Source: a bacterium (lineage in GTDB: Bacteria > Cyanobacteriota > Sericytochromatia > S15B-MN24 > VGJW01). Taken from it: DNA of 6,562 bases. The translations under genes and the position numbers were made by a program. Positions 1 through 5,818 of the stretch are shown piece after piece. How positions within the stretch are numbered: the stretch's first letter is position 1; each line of letters opens with the position of its first letter. The DNA is taken from assembly GCA_021790035.1 (NCBI GenBank), contig JAJYIO010000149.1, forward strand, positions 1 to 6,562, in the 5' to 3' direction. Under the pieces are notes generated by a model, which ran no database searches, was not told where the DNA came from, and saw nothing but the letters and a program-made list of their open reading frames with translations.

Positions 1-319
1 GTTCGGCCTCGGCGTTGAGCGTGGCCAGGATGGGCAGCGGCACGAAGGAGAAGTTCCAGTCGTAGCCGCTCGAATCGGTCGCGGGCACGGTCGGCTGCGC
101 CACGCCCACGGGCTGGACCGACAGGGCCGCCAGCGGTTGCAGAGCGCTGCTGTCCGCCATCCGGGGCCAGGCGGTCGTTGTCCCGGTCTGCGTCCGGATG
201 CCGGCACCTGACTTCGGCAAGCCGGCGTTCGTCGCCGCGTATGCGCTGGCGAGCGGCATGACGGTTGTCAAGGCGAGGCCGAAGGCAACGCCGGAGGCGA
301 GAATCGAACCCTTGTGCAT
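1..319 (-). CDS. Secreted protein of unknown function, N-terminal part (runs off left edge)
   Basis: An open frame runs leftward from an ATG at 317-319 to the window edge without a stop, giving 106 residues. The N-terminus is a textbook Sec signal peptide: a basic start (MHKGS), a hydrophobic core at about residues 6-23, and signal peptidase I-type sites after A26 (ASA) or A28 (AYA). No lipobox cysteine is present. The mature start (about 29-85) is rich in Ala, Thr, Pro, Ser and Gly and looks like a flexible linker. It is followed by YDWNFSFVPLPILATLNAE (residues 86-104). An aromatic stretch with 'VPLPIL' recalls the entry into C-terminal beta-barrels of surface-antigen (D15/Omp85-like) proteins, but too little is visible to assign it. 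The start is preceded only by a weak purine stretch (GAAAG). The gene is divergent from the metalloprotease gene. I am fairly sure it is a real exported protein and unsure of its family. Confidence 0.75.
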   Translation of the reverse strand, partial: MHKGSILASGVAFGLALTTVMPLASAYAATNAGLPKSGAGIRTQTGTTTAWPRMADSSALQPLAALSVQPVGVAQPTVPATDSSGYDWNFSFVPLPILATLNAEAE

Positions 320-460
320 GTACGGGACTTTCGTTGTTGAGCGATGCGACGGGTCGACCGGGGCAGTCCCTGGAACGAACCGCGCCTTGGCTATCGCGAA
401 TCGAGCGATCCGCGCAGGAAACGCTCTTCTTCAGCTGCGCCGGTCATGGCTTGCCGGGCC

Positions 461-477
461 CTTGCCCCCCCCGCAAG
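461..477. repeat. C-tract hairpin
   Basis: CTTGC at 461-465 and GCAAG at 473-477 are perfect inverted repeats around a loop made only of C. Together with the last stem base this makes a run of eight C (465-472). A second run of six C follows at 481-486. The stem is short (5 bp), so the structure may be incidental. The homopolymer is the longest in the window and is a possible slippage site or sequencing-error site. Confidence 0.35.
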
Positions 478-493
478 CAGCCCCCCGTCCACG

Positions 494-537
494 GGTCGAG
501 GTGGCTACGCCGCGCTGACCCGGTGGTTTCCTCGACC
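494..537. repeat. Perfect 8-bp inverted repeat, 28-base loop
   Basis: GGTCGAGG (494-501) is exactly complementary to CCTCGACC (530-537). The 28-base loop between them is itself G+C-rich. It could fold as a leader hairpin of the leftward secreted-protein gene, whose start is about 175 bases away, or be a dyad in DNA. No T-tract follows on either strand, so it does not look like an intrinsic terminator. Confidence 0.4.
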
Positions 538-545
538 GGTGAGCG

Positions 546-617
546 CCACGAGACCGAGCAACTCACTGGTACCACGAGGGCGGGTACAAGGGCTAGCAGG
601 GGCTGTCATCCTCGTGG
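546..617. repeat. Repeated CCACGAG with a shared downstream complement
   Basis: CCACGAGG (572-579) is exactly complementary to CCTCGTGG (610-617), with a 30-base loop. A second copy of the left arm, CCACGAG, lies at 546-552 and could pair with the same right arm over 7 bp. The arrangement allows two mutually exclusive stems, as attenuators have, or simply provides repeated protein-binding half-sites. No T-tract follows. The right arm is followed by the A/T-rich stretch AAAATTGTTT (618-627). Function is unknown. Confidence 0.4.
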
Positions 618-634
618 AAAATTGTTTGGCGGCG

Positions 635-660
635 ATTAAGAGCATTAAGTAACCGTTAAA
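635..660. promoter_or_regulatory. A/T-rich TTAA cluster, candidate regulator site
   Basis: ATTAAG occurs at 635-640 and again at 644-649, followed by GTTAAA at 655-660. The TTAA cores start at 636, 645 and 656, that is 9 and 11 bases apart, so they would lie on roughly the same face of the helix. A further TTAAGG lies at 731-736 beside the downstream start codon. In such GC-rich DNA this is a conspicuous island about 85-110 bases upstream of the metalloprotease start, a usual place for promoter or activator elements. The assignment is inference: no matching partner promoter element was identified. Confidence 0.35.
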
Positions 661-744
661 ACCGACAAGCGAGAGGCGGCGCTGGCCCATAACTCCCGGT
701 GGAGAGGATTAGCTTCGGGCTTCCGAAAGGTTAAGGCGGCCGTC

Positions 745-2643
745 ATGGCGGACAGAATCAACATCAGCGGTAGCAGCAACGTCGTGCGGAGGACTCCCAC
801 GGCGCCGATGGCTCGCGACGGCGCCGCGCCGTCGATCGGGACCGACACGCTGTCGAAGTCGTCGGCCACCGCGCCGACTCCGACGGGTCTCTCAAGCCAG
901 GATCAGCAGGCGCTGGGATCGCTGTCCACGGGAGTCCGGCAGCTCGTCTTGTCCTACGGCATCTCGGACGGCCAGCCGGATGCGTCCAAACAGGACCAGA
1001 TCAAGCAGAACCTCACCAGCGAGATTCACCAGCTCGTGCCGGGCGGCGTGTATCTGATCGCTGACAAGGGCACCAGCTGGTCGATCCAGGACCTGACCAA
1101 TCTCTACAACGTGATCTCGTCGATGTCGCCCGGCGACAGGGCGCAGCTCGGCGGCGTGTCCTTCATCCGCTCGCAGGATGCCCAGTCGGTCGCCAACGCC
1201 AGCGCGGCGGTCAAGAAGGAAGCCGGAGCGGATGCTGCCGCTTTCCTCGGCCAGTTCGGAGCGGGGGGCGAGTCGACTGCAGCGGATGTGCAGAACCAGA
1301 GTCTGGTGAGCCGCATCATGCACGGGATCGGCGGGTTCTTCGTCCACGCCGTCGAGAAGATCGACAACGTCTTCGGCATCCATCTGATCTCGGACAAGAC
1401 CGCGGCCGAGTACGATGGCAGGCCCCAGCGCACGGTCATCCTCACCGATACCGGCTCCGACCTGATGATCTCGAGCCACGTGTGGGCCCACGAGATCGGC
1501 CACCAGATGGAGCTGTCGGACGGTCGCTGGAATCCCGACAAGATCGCCGAGTTCAGCAGCCTGTCGGGCTGGACCCAGCTCGAGGGCAAGACGAGCGAGA
1601 CCTTTGACGGTATCAACCCCGAGACCGGCGCCCGCATGGAGTTCGCCAGCGGCGTCAAGGCCGGTCGCACGGACAACTTCGTCTCGACCTACGCCAAGAC
1701 CAATCCGGAGGAGGACTTCGCCGAGTCGTACGCGGCGTACCTCCAGGACCCTGCGACCTTGATGCAGCGCGCCCCGGACAAGTTCCTCTTCATCAACGCC
1801 ACCAGCAAGAAGTACACCGCCGCGCAGGTGGCTCAGTATGCCAAGGATGCCGGCGTGGACCTTTCCAAGGTCGCGACGGACCTGGTTACCAGCTCGAGCC
1901 TCCACCAGAAGACCCTCGACGAGATCGTCTCGGTCAACGGCGTGACGGCCGATCCGCAGGCCGTCGCCGCCGAGGCGTCTGCCGCCCGGTCGGCTCCGTC
2001 GCCGCTGATGCAGGCGTGGGGAAGCATCGTCGCGAGCTGTGCCAAGGATCCCAAGGGCACGGCGGCGCAGCTTCAGGGGGATCCGCAGCAGCTCGTGGGT
2101 TCGGCCACGTGGGGCAATCTGTCGGCTTCCGATCGCCAGATGCTGCAGGATCCTACGTTTGCCAGGTCCATGATCTCCTCGCTGTCGCGGGGGGCGGCCA
2201 GCGCCCGATCGGGTGCCGACGCCACCGTGCTCGCCGAGCAGCAGGCGTCGACGAATGCCGCGCTGCATTCGCTGCTCGAGGACGCGACCTTCCGGCATGC
2301 GCTCGTCGCCAATCCCGCGCAGGCCCTGGCCGATCCCAGGTTCAAGAACCTGCCGCCCGATGCCATTGCGGCCCTGACCAATCCCGCCAATGCCGCGGCC
2401 CTGAAGACGCTCTGCTCGACCATCGACACGCTTCAGAGCAACGCCGATGGCGACCACTGGGAGACCTATACGGCCAACGTCGACAAGCTCTCGAGCCAGC
2501 TCACGCCCGAGAATTTCAAGTCGTTCACCGAGGGCCTCAACGATCCCAAGCACCCCGACACGGCGGCCAAGGTGATCGAGAACGCCATCAAGACCGGCAA
2601 CGCGATCTTCCCTGGCGACGGCAGCGGCCAGCCTGGCGCGTAA
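745..2643 (+). CDS. Anthrax lethal factor-like zinc metalloprotease with helical C-terminal half
   Basis: 632 residues, starting at an ATG with AAGG (733-736) eight bases upstream. Residues 1-50 are Ser/Thr/Pro/Ala-rich and look disordered; there is no signal peptide or membrane segment. From about 93 to 351 the sequence resembles the lethal factor-type protease fold. A 'GGVYLI...SWSIQDLTNLYN...GVSFIRS' segment (100-143) precedes the zincin motif HEIGH (H249, E250, H253). Then comes Y316-AKTNPEE-DFAE, aligning position by position with lethal factor's YGRTNEAEFFAE. That places E323 as third zinc ligand and Y316 as the catalytic tyrosine. APDKFLFIN (343-351) matches the toxin's APKTFQFIN. H249 to E323 is 74 residues against 49 in the toxin, so there is an insertion of about 25. 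Residues 395-632 are Ala-rich, predicted helical and not recognised; a short motif recurs there (LQDPTF 467-472, LEDATF 511-516). Target and export route are unknown. The fold call is confident; a toxin or effector role is inference. Confidence 0.85.
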   Translation: MADRINISGSSNVVRRTPTAPMARDGAAPSIGTDTLSKSSATAPTPTGLSSQDQQALGSLSTGVRQLVLSYGISDGQPDASKQDQIKQNLTSEIHQLVPGGVYLIADKGTSWSIQDLTNLYNVISSMSPGDRAQLGGVSFIRSQDAQSVANASAAVKKEAGADAAAFLGQFGAGGESTAADVQNQSLVSRIMHGIGGFFVHAVEKIDNVFGIHLISDKTAAEYDGRPQRTVILTDTGSDLMISSHVWAHEIGHQMELSDGRWNPDKIAEFSSLSGWTQLEGKTSETFDGINPETGARMEFASGVKAGRTDNFVSTYAKTNPEEDFAESYAAYLQDPATLMQRAPDKFLFINATSKKYTAAQVAQYAKDAGVDLSKVATDLVTSSSLHQKTLDEIVSVNGVTADPQAVAAEASAARSAPSPLMQAWGSIVASCAKDPKGTAAQLQGDPQQLVGSATWGNLSASDRQMLQDPTFARSMISSLSRGAASARSGADATVLAEQQASTNAALHSLLEDATFRHALVANPAQALADPRFKNLPPDAIAALTNPANAAALKTLCSTIDTLQSNADGDHWETYTANVDKLSSQLTPENFKSFTEGLNDPKHPDTAAKVIENAIKTGNAIFPGDGSGQPGA

Positions 2644-2752
2644 GAGGCTCCTGCCCGCGCTTGAGGGGCCGAATCGCCTGACCGTGGACGGCCTGAGCTT
2701 TTGACCGGCTAGCCCCGGTCAGATCCGCCCGGCCCGGGGAATATCTAACGGG
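2644..2752. promoter_or_regulatory. 109-base gap with 7-bp hairpin (2702-2721)
   Basis: TGACCGG (2702-2708) and CCGGTCA (2715-2721) form a perfect 7-bp stem with a six-base loop. On the plus strand it is not followed by a run of T, so it is at best a weak terminator of the metalloprotease transcript; it could equally be an operator. TTGACC at 2701-2706 resembles a -35 hexamer, but no -10 lies at a suitable distance. The start of the next gene has only a poor Shine-Dalgarno (GGGG about 13 bases upstream), which leaves open co-transcription with the gene before it. Confidence 0.4.
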
Positions 2753-5338
2753 ATGTCGAAGTCCCGCCTGTTCGCCGAGCGTCTGCTCAAGGGCTTTGCC
2801 CTGCTGTGCCTGATCCTGTGGGTCATCGAGGCCATCGCCTTGCTGCGGCTCCCAGGTAAGCCGTTCGCGGGCTTCCGCTACGAGGCCACGCTCGACGTAT
2901 CGGCGATCAACGACCCGTCCTGGAACGGCCCCAACGCCAAGCTCATCGATGCTCCGAGCTCGTGGAAGGGCGGCGATCTTTCGATCCAGCAATTCGATCG
3001 CATCGTCAGTGTCGACGGCCGGCGGATGCGCCGCCCCGAGGATCTCGATCGCTACGTAGCTTCACGGCCCGTGGGAACGCCGATTCGCTACCGGTTCGAG
3101 CGCGACGGCCAGACCTTCGACGCCATCATCCCGACCGAGCGAATGACCGTGGGATCCTGGTTCCGTAGCTTCATGTCGCTGCTCTTGCCGGCCCTCGTGT
3201 TCCTGCTGGTCGGCATGGCGGCGTACTGGGCCAAGCCGGATCATCCGGCGACCGGTCCCCACCTCCTGATGACCTGCGCCGTCGCGCTGTGGGGCGTCAC
3301 CAACAACGACATCGACTCGGCCCGGCTGTTCTTGCCGTTGTTTCCGGTGGCTCTGCCGCTCCTGCCCAGCACGATGGTGCACCTGGGACTCACCTTTCCC
3401 CGACCGCCGGCGACCCGGCGCCGGCGTCTACTGGCCTCGTGGCTGCCCTATCTGCCGGTGGCTCTGATCGCCATCCCGTGGGCCTTCTACTTCCGGCCGG
3501 AGGCCTACTGGGTCAATCCCGCGCGATTCGACACGCACATGGTCATCTACAACATCGCCCTGGCCTGGGTCATGGTGGGATTCGTCGTCCTGCTGGCCCT
3601 CATCGGGTTCAAGGCCTGGCGAGCCAAGGAGCCGAGTTCTCGACGCCAGGCTCGCATCGCCCTCGCGGGCGCGGCCATCGGCTTCCTGCCGATCTTGCTC
3701 CTGTGGGGCATCCCGTATTTCTTCTTCCAGGGCGCGGCGGTGGGCCCGCTGGGCATGGTCGTTGCGTTCGGCTACCTCATCAGCGTCGCGTTCCCGATCT
3801 CGATCGTCTACGACGTCATCCGGGCTGAACTCTTCGACATCCGCGTCGTCATCAAGCGCACGGCCACCTATGCCCTGACGACGGCGGTACTGGCCGGCGG
3901 CTACTTGCTCCTGGCGGCGGCGCTGCGGAGCTGGGAGGGGTTGGTCTTCGGCATCGGGTCGCACCCCGGGCCGTGGGCAGAGCTCCTGGCGACCGGCGCG
4001 GTGGCGATCGCCTTCAATCCCCTGGTCACCTTCACCCGCGGCCAGATCGACCGGATCTTCGACCGAGAGGCGTACGACGCTTCCGAGATCCTCGCTCGCT
4101 TCAACCAGCTCACGGACCAGGCGCTGGCTCCCGACGAGCTCTACGGGCATTACTTCGATCTCGTCGACGCGACCGTCCGTCCCCAGCACGTGTCGATCTT
4201 CGTGCGCGATCCGCACAGCGACCTCTTGCTCTTCGCCGCCGCCCGCGGCATCAACGCCTTTGGCCCCGGCTATGCCATGAGCGCTGACAAGGGCGAGCTC
4301 CTCGAACTCCAGCGTGCCGAACGCTCCGGCTTGCTGGCCCGCAATGCGCGCACGGCGCAGCTCGTGGGCAGTCGCCGCATCTACGGCTTCACGTTCTACG
4401 CCCCGCTCGTCAGCGGCGGGCAGGTCATCGGCCGCATCAACTTCGGACCCAAGCGCTCGGATCTCGACTACTCGGAGCAGGACCAGCGCCTGCTGGTATC
4501 CATGGCCCACCGGCTGGCCGACAAGCTGCGCCTGGTCGAGATGGTACAGGTGGCCGTCGCCAAGGCTCGCCTCGATCAGGAACTCTCCACCGCCCGCAAC
4601 ATCCAGGCGGCGTTGCTTCCGGCCCAGGTTCCGGGCGTCCGGGGGGTCGACGTGTCGTGTTCGAGCCGACCAGCGCTGGAGTTCGGCGGGGATTACTACG
4701 ACGTGGCTGGCCTCGACGACGGTCGGCTGGCCCTCGCGATCGGCGACGTGGCGGGCAAGGGCTTGCAGGCGGCGCTCGTCATGGCGATGACCAAGGCGGG
4801 CTTCTATACGCTCGTCCGCCGCAACCCGGATATCGAGCCCTTGCTGACCGCCCTCAATCAGATGATCTGCGAGACGATCCCGGACCGGACCCACCGCAAG
4901 ACCACTTTTTGCTATGCCGTCATCGACCGCGAGGCGGCGACGATGACCTATGCCTGCGCGGGCCATCCGGCCCCGGTCGTGTTTCGCGCCCGAACCCGGA
5001 CCGCCGAGGCCCTCGAGGCGCCCGGCGCCTTCCCCCTCGGTTCCTCGGTCCGGACCCGCTACACGGCGCAGAGCGTTCCTCTGGAGCCCGGGGATGCGAT
5101 CGTCTTCTTTACGGACGGGATCACCGAGGCTCGAAACCCCGAAGGCCGCGCCTTCTTCGATTACGTGTCCGGTTCGGACGGGGTGGAGGAGCGCGACGAG
5201 CTGAAGGACGTCGTGGTTCGCTACGGCCTCCAGCCCGCCCGTACCATCCGTGACAACATCCTCTCTCGCCTGTCGTCCTTCTCCGGCACGGCCGAGCAGT
5301 CCGACGACGCCACCTTGATGGTCGTCAAGATCGTCTGA
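2753..5338 (+). CDS. Membrane-bound PP2C/SpoIIE-type serine phosphatase with PDZ-like and GAF domains
   Basis: 861 residues. In order: a first membrane segment (about 12-31); a likely external region with a PDZ-like stretch (about 72-128, 'FDRIVSVDGRRM...GTPIRYRFERDG'); about nine more hydrophobic segments (near 140-161, 170-184, 192-215, 226-247, 264-286, 302-325, 332-352, 371-391, 408-425); a juxtamembrane 'QIDRIFDREAYDA' (431-443) of the kind found after the last helix of multi-pass sensor histidine kinases; a GAF domain (about 453-580); a helical linker (585-625); and a SpoIIE/PP2C domain (about 627-861). Metal-binding motifs are intact: GGDYYD (645-650), GDVAGKG (664-670), FTDG (786-789, D788) and a terminal DDAT (851-854). 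RNIQAALLP (615-623) is the usual lead-in of RsbU-type phosphatases. Family members dephosphorylate anti-sigma antagonists or related proteins; the substrate here is not encoded in the window. The ligand sensed by the PDZ, membrane or GAF parts is unknown. The ATG at 2753 is chosen because it directly precedes the basic flank of the first helix. Confidence 0.93.
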   Translation: MSKSRLFAERLLKGFALLCLILWVIEAIALLRLPGKPFAGFRYEATLDVSAINDPSWNGPNAKLIDAPSSWKGGDLSIQQFDRIVSVDGRRMRRPEDLDRYVASRPVGTPIRYRFERDGQTFDAIIPTERMTVGSWFRSFMSLLLPALVFLLVGMAAYWAKPDHPATGPHLLMTCAVALWGVTNNDIDSARLFLPLFPVALPLLPSTMVHLGLTFPRPPATRRRRLLASWLPYLPVALIAIPWAFYFRPEAYWVNPARFDTHMVIYNIALAWVMVGFVVLLALIGFKAWRAKEPSSRRQARIALAGAAIGFLPILLLWGIPYFFFQGAAVGPLGMVVAFGYLISVAFPISIVYDVIRAELFDIRVVIKRTATYALTTAVLAGGYLLLAAALRSWEGLVFGIGSHPGPWAELLATGAVAIAFNPLVTFTRGQIDRIFDREAYDASEILARFNQLTDQALAPDELYGHYFDLVDATVRPQHVSIFVRDPHSDLLLFAAARGINAFGPGYAMSADKGELLELQRAERSGLLARNARTAQLVGSRRIYGFTFYAPLVSGGQVIGRINFGPKRSDLDYSEQDQRLLVSMAHRLADKLRLVEMVQVAVAKARLDQELSTARNIQAALLPAQVPGVRGVDVSCSSRPALEFGGDYYDVAGLDDGRLALAIGDVAGKGLQAALVMAMTKAGFYTLVRRNPDIEPLLTALNQMICETIPDRTHRKTTFCYAVIDREAATMTYACAGHPAPVVFRARTRTAEALEAPGAFPLGSSVRTRYTAQSVPLEPGDAIVFFTDGITEARNPEGRAFFDYVSGSDGVEERDELKDVVVRYGLQPARTIRDNILSRLSSFSGTAEQSDDATLMVVKIV

Positions 5339-5340
5339 GT

Positions 5341-5357
5341 GGCTCGCGGCTAGAGCC
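5341..5357. terminator. Weak hairpin between convergent genes
   Basis: GGCTC (5341-5345) and GAGCC (5353-5357) form a 5-bp stem with a seven-base loop, sitting in the 22 bases between the two convergent stop codons. It could serve as a short bidirectional terminator, but the stem is small and only a mixed pyrimidine stretch follows on the plus strand. This is a tentative call based mainly on position. Confidence 0.3.
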
Positions 5358-5360
5358 TGC

Positions 5361-5666
5361 CTATTCCTCTTCGACCTGCTTTCCGCGTTCGATCAGGTCG
5401 CGAACCTTCTGGCCGCCCTTGTGGCCGATCTCGGAGTAGAACTCCGGGCCGTACTTCTCCTTGGTCGCCTCGCCGCCCTTCTCGCCGCCCTTGTGGCCGA
5501 TCTCGGAGTAGAACTCGGGGCCGCGCTCCTTGAGAACCGTTTCGCCCCCCTTCTTCCCGATCTCGGAAAAGAACTCGTGCCCGCGTTCCTCCTTGACCTT
5601 CTCGCCACCCCGGTGGCCAGCCTCGCGAACGGTCATTTCACCCTTCGTCTTCTTGCGTTCCGGCAT
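5361..5666 (-). CDS. KGG-repeat general stress protein (GsiB-like)
   Basis: 101 residues, highly charged (Lys, Glu, Arg, Gly) with no cysteine or hydrophobic core. It contains four KGG-type motifs (GHRGG, GKKGG, GHKGG, GHKGG), three of them preceded by a 'G-x-EF-F/Y-SEIG' module. The modules repeat every 20-24 residues; one is lengthened by an extra EKGG. This is the pattern of the KGG/GsiB stress-induced family, small hydrophilic hydrophilin- or LEA-like proteins linked to desiccation, starvation or heat. The ATG at 5664-5666 is preferred because GGGAGG lies seven bases upstream. An in-frame TTG at 5718-5720 would add 18 residues, but it coincides with the -35 of a good promoter and is rejected. 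The gene converges on the phosphatase gene with 22 bases between stops. The family call is strong; the stress that induces it is unknown. Confidence 0.9.
   Translation of the reverse strand: MPERKKTKGEMTVREAGHRGGEKVKEERGHEFFSEIGKKGGETVLKERGPEFYSEIGHKGGEKGGEATKEKYGPEFYSEIGHKGGQKVRDLIERGKQVEEE
5412..5523. repeat. Direct repeat inside the KGG gene, 72-base offset
   Basis: Bases 5412-5444 recur exactly at 5484-5516 (33 identical bases, offset 72, in frame). The match continues to 5451/5523 with one mismatch. It encodes the duplicated GPEFYSEIGHKGG module. Near-identity including third codon positions suggests a recent duplication or gene conversion, whereas the other modules (such as GHEFFSEIGKKGG) have diverged. 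Confidence 0.85.
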
Positions 5667-5692
5667 GACCAGGCCTCCCTTCTCGCGGCCCC

Positions 5693-5720
5693 AAAGTAGC
5701 TCCGGTAAGGTTCGCGTCAA
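5693..5720 (-). promoter_or_regulatory. Candidate sigma-70-type promoter of the KGG gene
   Basis: Read on the minus strand, TTGACG (plus 5715-5720; five of six matches to TTGACA) is followed after 16 bases by TACTTT (plus 5693-5698), a weaker -10. Transcription would start near 5685, leaving a leader of about 20 bases with the GGGAGG ribosome site (plus 5674-5679). It looks like a housekeeping-type promoter; I see no match to the B. subtilis SigB pattern (GTTT, gap, GGGTAT). Moderate confidence. Confidence 0.5.
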
Positions 5721-5745
5721 GGCGCGGTCCCCGGCCGGTCTGGAT

Positions 5746-5761
5746 GGCCGTATATACGGCC
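5746..5761. promoter_or_regulatory. Perfect 16-bp palindrome, candidate operator
   Basis: GGCCGTATATACGGCC is self-complementary over all 16 bases, with an alternating TATATA centre in GC-rich DNA. It lies 57 bases before the accD start and about 25 bases upstream of the KGG-gene -35, so a bound dimer could affect either divergent gene. It could also form a hairpin in a plus-strand transcript. A spacer-less palindrome with a flexible TA-rich centre suits a dimeric repressor. The regulator is unknown. Confidence 0.55.
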
Positions 5762-5770
5762 CTTTAACGC

Positions 5771-5783
5771 GATCGGGCCGATC
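5771..5783. promoter_or_regulatory. Second dyad in the accD upstream region
   Basis: GATCGG (5771-5776) and CCGATC (5778-5783) are inverted around one central G. The centre lies about 23 bases after that of the 16-bp palindrome, close to two helical turns. It may be a second, unlike operator or chance symmetry in GC-rich DNA. It falls where accD promoter elements would be expected; TAGGAT at 5805-5810 is a possible -10, but no clear -35 accompanies it. Confidence 0.3.
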
Positions 5784-5818
5784 CAGCGGTCGGCAGCTTT
5801 GTGATAGGATCCCACGAC

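Larger units (their letters stand above)
320..744. promoter_or_regulatory. Long divergent intergenic region
   Basis: These 425 bases separate two divergent genes. No frame here looks like a protein: the short open frames are Arg/Pro/Ser-rich with no recognisable motif and overlap one another. The region holds a C-rich hairpin (461-477), two perfect 8-bp inverted repeats (494-537 and 572-617) and an A/T-rich cluster of TTAA motifs (635-660) that contrasts with the GC-rich surroundings. Just before the rightward gene there is a small TTCGG/CCGAA hairpin (714-727). Promoters for both genes must lie here or upstream, but I could not identify a convincing -35/-10 pair. I looked for known riboswitch and RNase P-like cores and found none I could defend. 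Confidence 0.5.

Noticed and set aside
480..620. Possible riboswitch or RNase P-like RNA suggested by GAGGAAACC on the minus strand
   Set aside because: The flanking conserved cores expected of RNase P RNA or known riboswitch classes are missing; only generic stems remain.
198..690. Several short overlapping open frames around and within the divergent intergenic region
   Set aside because: They overlap one another or the signal-peptide gene, are Arg/Pro/Ser-rich and have no convincing ribosome site or motif.
892..2553. Long open frame on the minus strand (553 codons) opposite the metalloprotease gene
   Set aside because: Its translation is Arg/Gly/Leu/Asp-rich with no domain, as expected from the shadow of a GC-rich gene. 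The plus-strand protein has clear catalytic motifs.
4003..4012. GGCGATCGCC, matching the cyanobacterial HIP1 palindrome
   Set aside because: I noticed it only once, inside a gene, which is unremarkable for GC-rich DNA and not evidence for a cyanobacterium.
3428..4966. Long open frame on the minus strand (512 codons) opposite the phosphatase gene
   Set aside because: It is compositionally biased, lacks recognisable motifs and lies fully inside a well-supported gene.
5667..5720. TTG start extending the KGG protein by 18 residues
   Set aside because: The TTG is the beginning of the TTGACG -35 hexamer, and the ATG at 5666 has an excellent GGGAGG at seven bases.
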